Part shown: positions 7,693 to 16,585 of the stretch, in pieces
Position numbering within the stretch: the stretch's first letter is position 1
How the letters are laid out: every line of letters starts with the position of its first letter
NCBI RefSeq assembly: GCF_022809355.1
Contig: NZ_JAKZMM010000029.1
Span: forward strand, 1 to 55,205
Source: Parabacteroides faecalis
GTDB taxonomy: Bacteria; Bacteroidota; Bacteroidia; Bacteroidales; Tannerellaceae
Direction: 5' to 3'
Length of the DNA: 55,205 bases
Position numbers and translations under genes: made by a program
The notes under the pieces: generated by a model
Database searches by the model: none
Seen by the model: only the letters and a program-made list of their open reading frames with translations
Told to the model about the DNA's origin: nothing

Positions 7693-8067
7693 ATGTACGT
7701 ATTTATTTCGATCTTGATTCTGATCGCTTCAATCTTGTTGATTTTGATTGTTTTGATTCAGAATTCTAAAGGCGGTGGTTTGGCTTCAGGATTTTCTTCT
7801 TCTAATCAAATCATGGGCGTTCGTAAAACAACCGATTTCTTGGAAAAGGCAACTTGGACTTTGGCAGGAACAGTGGTTGTATTGAGTATCGTTATTACAG
7901 CATTCATTCCTCGTGGTGAACAAAATGCCAATCAGTCTGAAATCAAACAGCAAGTTAATGATGCAGTAACGATTGATCCGAATGCCGTTTCTCCAGATTT
8001 TGGTACAGCACAACAAGCTGAAACTCCGGCAGAAGAAGCTCCGGCTCAAGAAGCAGAACAAAAATAA
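7693..8067 (+). CDS. secG: Preprotein translocase subunit SecG
   Basis: A 124-aa inner-membrane protein of the SecYEG channel. Two membrane helices (about 3-22 and 52-73) flank the conserved cytosolic stretch with QNSKGGGLASGF and a TTDFLEKATW segment. The C-terminal 45 residues are an Ala/Glu-rich tail (AEEAPAQEAEQK), common in this phylum and absent from E. coli SecG. Last gene of the operon before a hairpin terminator. Confidence 0.95.
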   Translation: MYVFISILILIASILLILIVLIQNSKGGGLASGFSSSNQIMGVRKTTDFLEKATWTLAGTVVVLSIVITAFIPRGEQNANQSEIKQQVNDAVTIDPNAVSPDFGTAQQAETPAEEAPAQEAEQK

Positions 8068-8093
8068 TAAAAGCTGTCTGAGAAAATATATAG

Positions 8094-8125
8094 AAGGCTG
8101 TTCGGCTGCAAAGCTGTACAGCCTT
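8094..8125 (+). terminator. Terminator after secG
   Basis: An AAGGCTGT / ACAGCCTT stem followed by TTATTTG, 27 bp past the secG stop. Confidence 0.6.
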
Positions 8126-8162
8126 TATTTGTTTGATAACCGAATAAGATAAGAATAAAGAG

Positions 8163-8462
8163 ATGAACTGGAATGGATTATTAATCGGAGTGGTTACTTT
8201 TTTGGTCATTGGTTTATTTCATCCACTTGTGGTAAAAGCCGAATACTATTGGGGAACAAAGAGCTGGTGGCTTTTTTTAGTAGGAGGAATCTTGGCCGCT
8301 ATTGCTTCTTTGTTTATAGAAAATATATTGGGCTCTACGATTTGCGGAGTATTTGCCTTCTCTTCATTTTGGTCTATTAAAGAAGTCTTTGAGCAAGAAG
8401 AACGGGTTTTGAAAGGTTGGTTCCCTAAAAATCCGAACAGAACGTATCCGGACCGGAAATAA
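8163..8462 (+). CDS. DUF4491 family small membrane protein
   Basis: A 99-aa protein with three hydrophobic segments (about 5-24, 36-52 and 56-73) and a charged C-terminus with the conserved KEVFEQEERV and KGWFPKNP stretch. This matches what I know of DUF4491, a Bacteroidetes family of unknown function. The gene stands alone, 95 bp after secG, behind the secG terminator. Confidence 0.75.
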   Translation: MNWNGLLIGVVTFLVIGLFHPLVVKAEYYWGTKSWWLFLVGGILAAIASLFIENILGSTICGVFAFSSFWSIKEVFEQEERVLKGWFPKNPNRTYPDRK

Positions 8463-8673
8463 ATATTCCTGTCTAAGCTTTTCATAGTCCCAATCTTGCA
8501 AATGATTCCAACGAGTTTCAAAAACAGTTCTCGTTATTTCCGTTTTCGATTCTAGCGAGTTTTGTTTTCCGAAGAAACAGGTATTAGCTGGGAGCTTTGC
8601 CGGCATTGATCATCTCCATTTATAACGGACTAAGTGAAGGTAGGTTCTACAAATTACAATTTGATAGATTTAT

Positions 8674-9894
8674 ATGAAACTCAAAAAGATTGTTTGTACT
8701 TTGTTTAAAGTACTACTTGCCTTGTTGGTTATAGCATTTGCTTATTTTGTATACGCTGTTATTTGGATTTATCGGTTTAATGCCGATCAGAAAAGAGCAG
8801 TAGAAAATATTGATTCCGATTTTTATCAAACTTCGCAGTTGATTCGTGATCCGAATGGCTATTTCGGGATCGTTGCCACAATCAATAATCTATGTGCGGA
8901 TACATTGCTGATAGATACGCAAGCCTCGACTTCTTTGGCCAAGCAGGAACTATTAGACAAGTATGAAGCCGAATATTGGAAAAGGAAACCCATACCGACT
9001 TTTAACTTTTACAAGCAGGCCTATTTCTCAAAACTATATAGGGTAAATGAAATAGGTATCGGTGATTGTACGCTGAAAGATGTAGTTTTTACTTCCGTTC
9101 CGAAAGATAACGGGATGTATAATGCTTTATACCGAACGGTATTAGGACGTACCATAATCGAAAATATGGGTTGGAAGTTCGATTTGGATAAGAATGAAAT
9201 GACTTTATTCTCTCTTGAGAATAAGAATTTATTGAAACGGGAAGCGGATGGCTTCACGTTAGTAAAGAATGGCATAAATGATTTATCGCTTTATGGCGAA
9301 CAAACCGATAGTTTGCAGTTAATATTTGACTTAGGGTCTAATTATGATATGTTAATCGATCAAACTGTTTATGAGAAATTACGGAAACATCAGACGCCAA
9401 GACGGTATGCCATCTTTCGTAGAGAAGGATTAACGGATACGGTTGAAGAGTTCCATGGTATTACAATGTATTGCAACGGGATCGCTATTCCGGATTGTAC
9501 ATTAGATTATATACCTTCAATTAATAAAAATGTTGCAGGAAATATCTTTGCTGGGAAAATGAACTTCATACTTGCCGGTGAAGATTTATATATTAAACAA
9601 CGAGTTGATACAATTCCAACTAATCAAGCCAAACTTTCTGTTCTCGGTTTAAGCTTTAATCTCCGCGGCAATGCTGTTTGTGTTACAGCATTGGAAATTA
9701 ACGGATTGGCAGAAACAGTTGGATTAAAGTTAGGCGATAAGGTCATTGCTGTCGATAATGGGTCGATTTCTGTAGATGCGATGTCAGTATCGAGCGGTAA
9801 ATTAGAAAGATATATTCAACAAGCGGATAGTCTTACTTTGGAAATAGAACGTAATGGGGAAAGGAAAAATTACATGATCGTACATAATGGGTGA
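8674..9894 (+). CDS. Membrane-anchored retropepsin-like protein with PDZ domain
   Basis: A 406-aa protein: one N-terminal membrane helix (about 7-32), two aspartyl-protease-like lobes and a PDZ domain (about 325-400, with a GLAETVGLKLGDKVIAVDNG core). In clan AA proteases each lobe carries D[ST]G; here they read DTQAS (81-85) and DLGSN (219-223), so the first has lost Gly and the second has Leu in place of Thr/Ser. A VLGRTIIENM segment (about 156-165) matches the conserved strand after the flap. It may be an inactive or unusual periplasmic protease. No operon partner; a bidirectional terminator follows. Confidence 0.65.
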   Translation: MKLKKIVCTLFKVLLALLVIAFAYFVYAVIWIYRFNADQKRAVENIDSDFYQTSQLIRDPNGYFGIVATINNLCADTLLIDTQASTSLAKQELLDKYEAEYWKRKPIPTFNFYKQAYFSKLYRVNEIGIGDCTLKDVVFTSVPKDNGMYNALYRTVLGRTIIENMGWKFDLDKNEMTLFSLENKNLLKREADGFTLVKNGINDLSLYGEQTDSLQLIFDLGSNYDMLIDQTVYEKLRKHQTPRRYAIFRREGLTDTVEEFHGITMYCNGIAIPDCTLDYIPSINKNVAGNIFAGKMNFILAGEDLYIKQRVDTIPTNQAKLSVLGLSFNLRGNAVCVTALEINGLAETVGLKLGDKVIAVDNGSISVDAMSVSSGKLERYIQQADSLTLEIERNGERKNYMIVHNG

Positions 9895-9915
9895 TTAAAA
9901 CATATCAAATACTTT

Positions 9916-9953
9916 CAGAAAGAGTAAAAAGGATAATTCTTTTACTCTTTCTG
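9916..9953. terminator. Bidirectional terminator
   Basis: A perfect 14-bp stem (CAGAAAGAGTAAAA with its complement at 9940-9953) lies between the convergent protease-like and DUF285 genes. Confidence 0.8.
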
Positions 9954-9971
9954 CTTTGAGGTAGATTGTTC

Positions 9972-12179
9972 CTAATATTCCTTAAGACCATATTTAGCAC
10001 TGTAAAGCTGCAGTGCATCTTTAACTGCCTTCTCTCCGAATATTTTTATCATATCTTCCAAATCGTATTTCATCGCTTCTTCGTTAAGAGGAGTGAGACA
10101 CATGACGCGCGACTCCATGTCAAAGTAGTCAGGCAGTCTGAGGAACATACCTTTTGTAGATTGACCACACAGTCGCCATGCCGTTATCGGTTGCCGGAAT
10201 GAGGTTGCTTCGCAGAACATATAGGCCATATCTTTGACATTTGAGATGTCCCATTTGTCGAGCGGCTGATTAAAACTTTTCGCCTCGTTGAACATACAGA
10301 ACATATTCTGTACGTTCGAGACATTCCAATCGTTCAGTGGTTGGTTGAAGCTTGACGCTTCGCTAAACATCTCACGCATATCCTCTACATTTGAAACATC
10401 CCAATCGTTCAACGGCTGATTAAAACTCGTTGCTTCGCAGAACATCTCGCGCATGTTTTGCACGTTCGAGACGTTCCAATCGTTCAGAGGCTGGTTAAAT
10501 GCCGATGCCCGTACGAACATCTCTCTCATATTTGTAACGGCTGATACATTCCACGCACCGACAGATTGGTTGAAGCTCTTTGCCATATCGAACATGTGGC
10601 ACATATCAATAACGCTTGAGACATCCCACGAGTTAAGATTCTGATTGAAGGAGAAGGCACGGTAGAACATGTACTTCATACTGCGGACTTTTGAGACATT
10701 CCAACCATCGAGTGGCTGGTTGAAGTGCTCTGCACAGGAGAACATATTGCTCATGTCTGTTACGCTGATCACGTTCCATTTCCGTAAAGGCTGGTTAAAG
10801 CGTTCGGCTTCGTTGAACATGAAACTCATATCCGTAACAGATGAAACGTTCCACGCTTCAAGCGGCTTGTTAAATCTGTGCGCTCCTTCAAACATGTGTG
10901 ACATATCACGCACGTTGGAGACATCCCATCCACTTATGTCATGGTTGAAGTAGATTGCTCCGGCAAACATGTGCCTCATCGTTACGACATTTGACGTATC
11001 CCACGTCTCAATACCGGCAAAGTTACTTCGTTTAGACTTTCTAAAAAGGCCTTCCATGTCAGTTATCAGAGAAGTGTCAATATTGGCGAGTGGCATTTTT
11101 GCGCCCAAGTCCAAAAGCTCTATAAGCTCACGTTTTGAACGAGGCTTATGCTTTTCCTCTCCCACGCCGGCACTGGCGGAGACTTGCAGCTCCGGATACG
11201 CCGTTTCAAGCTCATGCTTATATTCCGCTGTATGCTCGCTGCCGTAACGTGAAAGTTCCGTGCATACTTCCGCAGGTGAGAGTTTGTCCAGCTTTTCTTT
11301 CAGCCTTGCGCGGCAGTTCTTCCTAGTTGTAAGATGGAAACAGAGTGTCAACGTCTTCACGTCGGTGAAGAGCGGAGTATAAAGGAACATGTTGTTTACA
11401 TCACAAAACCGTGGTATCAGCCACATATCTAGCGGCTGGTTGAAACTTCGTGCGTTTTTAAACATACGTTCCGCATCTTCGACGCGGCTTACGTTCCAGC
11501 GGTCGAGCGGCTGATTGAAGCTTTTCGCACCGTCGAACATGCGTAACATATACCGCACGTTCGAAACGTCCCAATCGTTCAGAGGCTGGTTAAAGCGTAC
11601 TGCTCCCTCAAACATACCTTCCATTCTAAAGACTTTTGATGTATCCCACGAGCCGATATTCTGATTGAACTTGGTGCAACCGGCGAATGTCCACGCCATT
11701 TCACGGACTTCCGACGTGTCCCATTTGTCGAGCGGCTGGTTAAAACTCTCGGCTTCGCAGAACATACACGAAATTTTCTGGACCTTTGAGACGTTCCAAT
11801 CATTAAGCGGCTGATTAAATTTGACGCAGCTGCCAAACATCGACTCCATATTCGTTACGGACGAAACGTCCCAATCCTCTAACGGCTGATTAAAATCACT
11901 GCAGCCACAAAATATGCATTCCATGTTCGTTACGGATGAAACATCCCAATTTCCTATAGGATGGTTAAAATGCTTTACCCTGTGAAACAAGCGTTCCATT
12001 GTAGTGACGTTCGACGTGTTCCACGTTTCAAGCCCGTCGAAGTTTGTACGTTTTGAATCGCAAAACAGCCAACTCATATCAGTTATCAGAGAAGTGTCGA
12101 TGTCTCCGAGACAAATGCTATCATCTTTTACCAATTCCCTTAGTTCCTTACTACTGCAAGGTTTGTATTTTTTTATCAT
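9972..12179 (-). CDS. DUF285 (BspA-like) repeat protein, second paralog
   Basis: A 735-aa protein built from two modules. Each opens with a header (KPxSxxEL... then IDTSLITDM) and continues with 25-residue repeats of the form MFxxAxxFNQPLxxWxVSxVxx: about 10 in the first module and 13 in the second. The modules are joined by a non-repeat helical segment (about residues 270-345) and the protein ends in a tail with DMESRVMCL and AKYGLKEY. This is the DUF285 / BspA-type leucine-rich repeat known from surface proteins, but no signal peptide or anchor is visible, which suggests a cytoplasmic protein. It begins 2 bp after the stop of its longer paralog, so the two form an operon. Function unknown; protein-protein recognition is the usual role of such solenoids. 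Confidence 0.8.
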   Translation of the reverse strand: MIKKYKPCSSKELRELVKDDSICLGDIDTSLITDMSWLFCDSKRTNFDGLETWNTSNVTTMERLFHRVKHFNHPIGNWDVSSVTNMECIFCGCSDFNQPLEDWDVSSVTNMESMFGSCVKFNQPLNDWNVSKVQKISCMFCEAESFNQPLDKWDTSEVREMAWTFAGCTKFNQNIGSWDTSKVFRMEGMFEGAVRFNQPLNDWDVSNVRYMLRMFDGAKSFNQPLDRWNVSRVEDAERMFKNARSFNQPLDMWLIPRFCDVNNMFLYTPLFTDVKTLTLCFHLTTRKNCRARLKEKLDKLSPAEVCTELSRYGSEHTAEYKHELETAYPELQVSASAGVGEEKHKPRSKRELIELLDLGAKMPLANIDTSLITDMEGLFRKSKRSNFAGIETWDTSNVVTMRHMFAGAIYFNHDISGWDVSNVRDMSHMFEGAHRFNKPLEAWNVSSVTDMSFMFNEAERFNQPLRKWNVISVTDMSNMFSCAEHFNQPLDGWNVSKVRSMKYMFYRAFSFNQNLNSWDVSSVIDMCHMFDMAKSFNQSVGAWNVSAVTNMREMFVRASAFNQPLNDWNVSNVQNMREMFCEATSFNQPLNDWDVSNVEDMREMFSEASSFNQPLNDWNVSNVQNMFCMFNEAKSFNQPLDKWDISNVKDMAYMFCEATSFRQPITAWRLCGQSTKGMFLRLPDYFDMESRVMCLTPLNEEAMKYDLEDMIKIFGEKAVKDALQLYSAKYGLKEY

Positions 12180-12181
12180 AA

Positions 12182-14749
12182 TTACTCTCCATTATTTTGT
12201 AAATACTCCTTAAGACCGTATTTCGCGCCGTGAATCCGAAGCGCGTCCTGAACTTCCTTCTCTCCTAATATTTCTATCATCTCTTGAAGTTCGTATTCCC
12301 GGTTGTTCCCGTCAAGCGTGGCAAGGCACATGACACGTGACTCCATATCGCGATAGTCAGGCAAATCGAGGAAAATACCTCTCGTAGACTGGCTACTCAG
12401 CTTCCATGCTGTTATCGGTTGCCGGAAAGAGGTCGCTCCATAGAACATACAAGTCATATCTTTGACTTTCGATACGTTCCAGCGGTCGAGAGGCTGGTTG
12501 AAACTCGACGCATCGTCGAACATCTGTACCATATTCTCGACGTTTGAGACATTCCAATTATTCAGCGGCTGGTTGAAACTCGACGCTTTACAAAACATCT
12601 TACTCATGTTCCGCACGTTTGATACGTTCCAATCGTTCAATGGCTGATTAAATTTTTCCGCCCCTTCGAACATCTGCGTCATATTCTCAACGTTTGAAAC
12701 ATTCCATTTGCTAATTGGTTGATTAAAACTCAATGCGTTGAAAAACATCTTGCTCATGTCTTGGACGTTCGATACATCCCAATCGTTCAGTGACTGATTA
12801 AATTTTTCCGCTCCATTAAACATCTGTGTCATATTTGTAGCGGCTGAAACATTCCACGTACCGACAGGCTTGTTGAAACTAGATGCACCGTAAAACATGA
12901 GAGACATCTCCCGAACATTTGAAACGTTCCAATTATTCAGTGACTGATTAAAGCTCGACGCATTGTAAAACATTTCGAGCATGTTCTGCACGTTCGAGAC
13001 GTCCCAATCGTTCAGCGGTTTGTTAAATTTCTCTGCTCCGCCAAACATACGACACATATTCTGTACATTAGAAACATTCCAATTATTCAAAGGCTGATTG
13101 AATTTTTCCGCGTAATAAAACATCTCAAACATGTTCTGTACGTTCGATACATTCCAATCATTCAATGGCTTGTTGAATTTGGATGCCCAAGCAAACATAC
13201 GAGACATATTTTGCACGTTAGAGACATTCCAATTGTTTAGTGGCTGATTAAATTTTCTCGTCCAGGCGAACATCTCGTACATGTTCTGTACATTTGAGAC
13301 ATTCCAATCGTTCAGCGGTTGATTAAATCTTCTTGCCCCGTCGAACATGTGAGACATATCCCGTACGTTTGAGACATCCCATTTACTTATGTCGTGGTCG
13401 AAGTATTCTGCACCGGCAAACATTTTCTTCATCGTTACGACGTTTGAAGTATCCCATGTCTCAATGCCGGTAAAGTCTCGGCTCTTGGAGTTTTGAAAGA
13501 GACCTTCCATGTCGGTTATGCACGACGTATCAATCTTATCAAGCGGCATTTGAAGCCCCATACTCAAGAGCTCTATAAGCTCAGCTTTTGAGCGAGGCTT
13601 GTACTTTCCCGTTTCTGCAACGGCGCGGACGGGACCTTTCAGTTCCGGATGGGCTGTTTCAAGCTCGCGCTTATATTTCGCCGTGTGCTTATCGCTGTAA
13701 CTTGAGAGCTCAGCGTACACTTGTGCAGCGTCGAATCTTCCGAGAACTTCTTTCAGATATTCTCTGTATCTCATTTTGTTGGTATGAGCGAAGTTAAGCG
13801 TCAAAATCTTGACGTCGGAGAAGCACGTGGCGTTCAGGAACATGTCGTTAACATCGCAATCTCTCGATATTTGCCACATATCGAGAGGCAGGTTGAAACT
13901 CGTCGCGTTCTTGAACATCATTTCGGCGGTTTCGACACGGCTTACATCCCATTTATCTAGTGGCTGGTTAAAGCTTGATGCCCCTTGGAACATACGCCTC
14001 ATAAATTTTACCTTGCCTGTCTTCCACGAGTTAAGCGGCTGGTTGAAGTTTTTCGCACGGTCGAACATGCCATCCATATATGTGACCTTCGACGTATCCC
14101 ACGAGTCGATGTTTTGGTCGAACTCGTAACATTCGGAGAAGGTGTACGCCATTTCTTGAATTCCCGACGTATCCCATTTGTCGAGCGGCTGGTTAAAGCT
14201 TTTCGCACCGCCAAACATACAAGTGATGGTATAAACCTTTGAGACATTCCAGTTGTTAAGTGGCTGATTGAAACTCTTTGCGAAATACAGCATCGCTCTC
14301 ATGTTACATACGTTTGAGACGTCCCATCGCTCGATCGGCTGGTTGAAACTGTACGCCCAGGCGAACATGGACTCCATGCAACGAACGTTTGAAACGTTCC
14401 ATTTATCAAGCGGCTGATTGAAGGCAGGGGCTTCGCAAAACATGAATGTCATATCTTCCACCTTCGCAACATCCCAGTCGCCTATGGGATGGTTGAAATA
14501 TTTCGCTCTGTAAAACATGCCCTTCATCGTGGTTACGTTTGAAGTATCCCACGTTTCAAGGCCGTTGAAGTTTTTACGTTTTGAGTCTTTAAACAGCTCT
14601 GTCATATCCGTAATCAGGGAAGTGTCAATATCACCGAGATGAACGCTCTTGTCGTTCACTAACTCCTTCAACTCCTGCAGAGACTTGGGTTTGTATATTT
14701 TAGCCATCATTAATTCCCTTATTTTGTAAATACCAAATAAAAAGTACAC
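12182..14749 (-). CDS. DUF285 (BspA-like) repeat protein, first paralog
   Basis: An 855-aa paralog of the downstream gene with the same two-module plan: header (KPKSLQELKELV, IDTSLITDM), about 11 repeats, a linker with YKRELETAHPEL, a second header, about 15 repeats and the DMESRVMCL...AKYGLKEYLQ tail. The repeat unit is 25 residues. Repeats in the second module are much more alike (NQPLNNWNVSNVQNM recurs almost unchanged) than in the first, which points to recent tandem expansion. The ORF starts at 14749; an internal ATG pair 14 codons on (MMAKIYKPK) aligns better with the paralog's MIKKYKP start, so translation may begin near 14707-14710. No secretion signal. No recognised enzymatic domain. 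Confidence 0.8.
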   Translation of the reverse strand: MYFLFGIYKIRELMMAKIYKPKSLQELKELVNDKSVHLGDIDTSLITDMTELFKDSKRKNFNGLETWDTSNVTTMKGMFYRAKYFNHPIGDWDVAKVEDMTFMFCEAPAFNQPLDKWNVSNVRCMESMFAWAYSFNQPIERWDVSNVCNMRAMLYFAKSFNQPLNNWNVSKVYTITCMFGGAKSFNQPLDKWDTSGIQEMAYTFSECYEFDQNIDSWDTSKVTYMDGMFDRAKNFNQPLNSWKTGKVKFMRRMFQGASSFNQPLDKWDVSRVETAEMMFKNATSFNLPLDMWQISRDCDVNDMFLNATCFSDVKILTLNFAHTNKMRYREYLKEVLGRFDAAQVYAELSSYSDKHTAKYKRELETAHPELKGPVRAVAETGKYKPRSKAELIELLSMGLQMPLDKIDTSCITDMEGLFQNSKSRDFTGIETWDTSNVVTMKKMFAGAEYFDHDISKWDVSNVRDMSHMFDGARRFNQPLNDWNVSNVQNMYEMFAWTRKFNQPLNNWNVSNVQNMSRMFAWASKFNKPLNDWNVSNVQNMFEMFYYAEKFNQPLNNWNVSNVQNMCRMFGGAEKFNKPLNDWDVSNVQNMLEMFYNASSFNQSLNNWNVSNVREMSLMFYGASSFNKPVGTWNVSAATNMTQMFNGAEKFNQSLNDWDVSNVQDMSKMFFNALSFNQPISKWNVSNVENMTQMFEGAEKFNQPLNDWNVSNVRNMSKMFCKASSFNQPLNNWNVSNVENMVQMFDDASSFNQPLDRWNVSKVKDMTCMFYGATSFRQPITAWKLSSQSTRGIFLDLPDYRDMESRVMCLATLDGNNREYELQEMIEILGEKEVQDALRIHGAKYGLKEYLQNNGE

Positions 14750-14766
14750 ATTCTACTAACTGAAAA

Positions 14767-14904
14767 GTGCACCAACAAAAGATATCTAAAGAAATAAAAG
14801 AAAGAGGAATTAATCAACTGGATAAATTAAATTTGATCTTCTTTAACTCTAAAGGAATGTTTGGTAATATTGAAAAGGAATATTATCATATAATTTACGA
14901 ATAA
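14767..14904 (+). other. Possible 45-aa ORF or gene remnant
   Basis: A GTG-initiated frame of 45 codons encodes a Lys/Glu/Asn-rich peptide (KEIKERGINQ near the start, EKEYYHIIYE at the end). Its composition looks protein-like, but no family is recognised. It lies between the DUF285 operon and attL and may be the tail of a deleted gene. The rest of 14750-15060 holds only a hairpin terminator. Confidence 0.25.
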
Positions 14905-15009
14905 ATCATTATCGTTTTCGTCCGGTAGTGAATAGATAACTAGTAACGAAACTTAGGCTTTTTCGGTACTTTTAAAGTCTTGGAAGGTGGAATTTGTGGT
15001 AATAAAAAA

Positions 15010-15038
15010 AGCTACAAATCATTGATTTGTAGCTTTAT
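15010..15038. terminator. Hairpin terminator left of the mobile element
   Basis: An AAGCTACAAATCA / TGATTTGTAGCTT-type perfect stem with A-tract on the left and T-rich DNA on the right, able to act in both directions. Confidence 0.65.
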
Positions 15039-15060
15039 ATTCATTTACTTACATATTCTC

Positions 15061-15085
15061 TTGCGGAGAGAGAGGCTCTCGAACC
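15061..15085 (+). repeat. attL of the NBU2-like element
   Basis: TTGCGGAGAGAGAGG (15061-15075) is identical to 26293-26307 at the tRNA-Ser 3' end. The match resumes with TCGAACC, giving 22 of 25 identical positions. Confidence 0.85.
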
Positions 15086-15192
15086 TATGCTTTCAAGAAA
15101 TATCATAAAATTGCAAATCACTGATAATCATATACTATCTAAAGCGCAGAGTAAATCTAAATCTTTCTGAATATCTTTTGCTATTCCAAATA

Positions 15193-15212
15193 TTGGGTGT
15201 ATATTTGGGTGT
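15193..15212 (+). promoter_or_regulatory. Paired TTGGGTGT sites, candidate integrase arm sites
   Basis: Two copies of TTGGGTGT (15193-15200 and 15205-15212) start exactly 12 bp apart. The other end of the element has TTGGGTGC and CTGGGTGT, also 12 bp apart. Paired short repeats near both ends are what arm-type sites of tyrosine integrases look like. Confidence 0.45.
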
Positions 15213-15234
15213 AGAATTTCAAACGCACCCAATT

Positions 15235-16518
15235 ATGAATATCAAACGTAACATCATTTTTGCATTGGAAAGCCGGAAAAAGAACGGTGTGCCAATCGTA
15301 GAGAACGTACCCATCCGTATGCGTGTCATATACGCAAGCCAACGCATCGAGTTTACAACAGGCTACCGGATTGACGTAGCCAAATGGGATGCCGACAAAC
15401 AACGGGTAAAGAACGGATGCACCAACAAACTAAAACAAAGCGCATCCGAAATCAATGCGGACTTGCTGAAATATTATGCCGAGATTCAAAACGTGTTCAA
15501 GGAGTTTGAGGTACAGGAAACCATACCGACCACCCAACAGCTAAAGGATGCGTTCAACCTGCGGATGAAAGACACCAGCGAAGAGCAGCAGGAAGAAACA
15601 CAAATAAGTTTTTGGGAAGTATTCGATGAGTTTGTAAAGGAGTGTGGCAATCAGAATAACTGGACGGCATCCACCTACGAGAAATTCTCAGCAGTGAAAA
15701 ACCACCTCAAAGAGTTCAAGGAAGATGTAACCTTTGAATACTTCAACGAGTTCGGCTTGAACGAGTATGTAAATTTCCTGCGTGACAAAAAGGATATGAG
15801 GAACAGCACCATCGGCAAACAGATGGGATTCCTCAAATGGTTTCTGCGCTGGAGCTTCAAGAAAGGGCATCATCAGAATATTGCATACGACACTTTCAAG
15901 CCCAAATTGAAAACCACCTCTAAAAAGGTGATATTCCTGACTTGGGACGAATTGAACAGGCTGAAAGATTATCGGATACCGAAAGACAAACAATATCTGG
16001 AACGTGTCAGGGATGTTTTTCTGTTCTGTTGCTTCACAAGCCTGCGATATTCAGATGTTCGTAATCTGAAAAGAAGCGATGTGAAACCCGACCACATCGA
16101 AGTTACCACAGTCAAAACGGCAGACAGCCTGATAATTGAACTGAACGACCACAGTAAAACCATACTCGAAAAATACAAGGAAGTCCATTTTGAAAACCAC
16201 ATGGCACTGCCTGTTATCAGCAATCAGAAGATGAATGATTATCTGAAAGAACTGGGGGAACTGGCTGAAATCAACGAGCCTGTACGGGAAACATATTATA
16301 AAGGAAATGAACGTATAGATGAAGTCACCCCGAAATACGCATTATTAACCACCCATGCAGGAAGAAGAACATTCATCTGTAATGCGCTGGCTCTCGGTAT
16401 TCCGGCACAAGTCGTGATGAAATGGACGGGGCACAGTGACTATAAAGCCATGAAACCCTATATTGACATAGCGGATGATATTAAGGCAAATGCCATGAAC
16501 AAGTTTAACCAACTATAA
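15235..16518 (+). CDS. intN2: Tyrosine site-specific integrase (IntN2-like)
   Basis: A 427-aa tyrosine recombinase that integrates and excises the element at tRNA-Ser. It has an N-terminal arm-binding part (about 1-110), a SAM-like core-binding domain (about 115-215) and a catalytic domain with R (SLRYSDVRNL), HAGRR, TGHSDY and the nucleophile Tyr in KPYIDIADD. I chose ATG 15235 (MNIKRNI) because the longer frame from 15178 would run through the candidate arm-type sites. Only about 150 bp from attL, as expected for an integrase reading into its own element. Confidence 0.92.
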   Translation: MNIKRNIIFALESRKKNGVPIVENVPIRMRVIYASQRIEFTTGYRIDVAKWDADKQRVKNGCTNKLKQSASEINADLLKYYAEIQNVFKEFEVQETIPTTQQLKDAFNLRMKDTSEEQQEETQISFWEVFDEFVKECGNQNNWTASTYEKFSAVKNHLKEFKEDVTFEYFNEFGLNEYVNFLRDKKDMRNSTIGKQMGFLKWFLRWSFKKGHHQNIAYDTFKPKLKTTSKKVIFLTWDELNRLKDYRIPKDKQYLERVRDVFLFCCFTSLRYSDVRNLKRSDVKPDHIEVTTVKTADSLIIELNDHSKTILEKYKEVHFENHMALPVISNQKMNDYLKELGELAEINEPVRETYYKGNERIDEVTPKYALLTTHAGRRTFICNALALGIPAQVVMKWTGHSDYKAMKPYIDIADDIKANAMNKFNQL

Positions 16519-16585
16519 AAGTATCAATCAGTTTCATAGATTATCAGCTATTTGAATTATATTTGCGACAACAATAAACATTAGA

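Noticed and set aside
10453-14242. Several plus-strand ORFs opposite the DUF285 genes
   Set aside because: They are mirror frames of the repeats (recurring TFxTFQxxxGWLKxxA patterns) with no signals of their own.
15061-15110. Second tRNA-Ser gene at the left end of the element
   Set aside because: Only the 3' acceptor and part of the T-arm match; the anticodon arm and 5' half are absent. It is attL.
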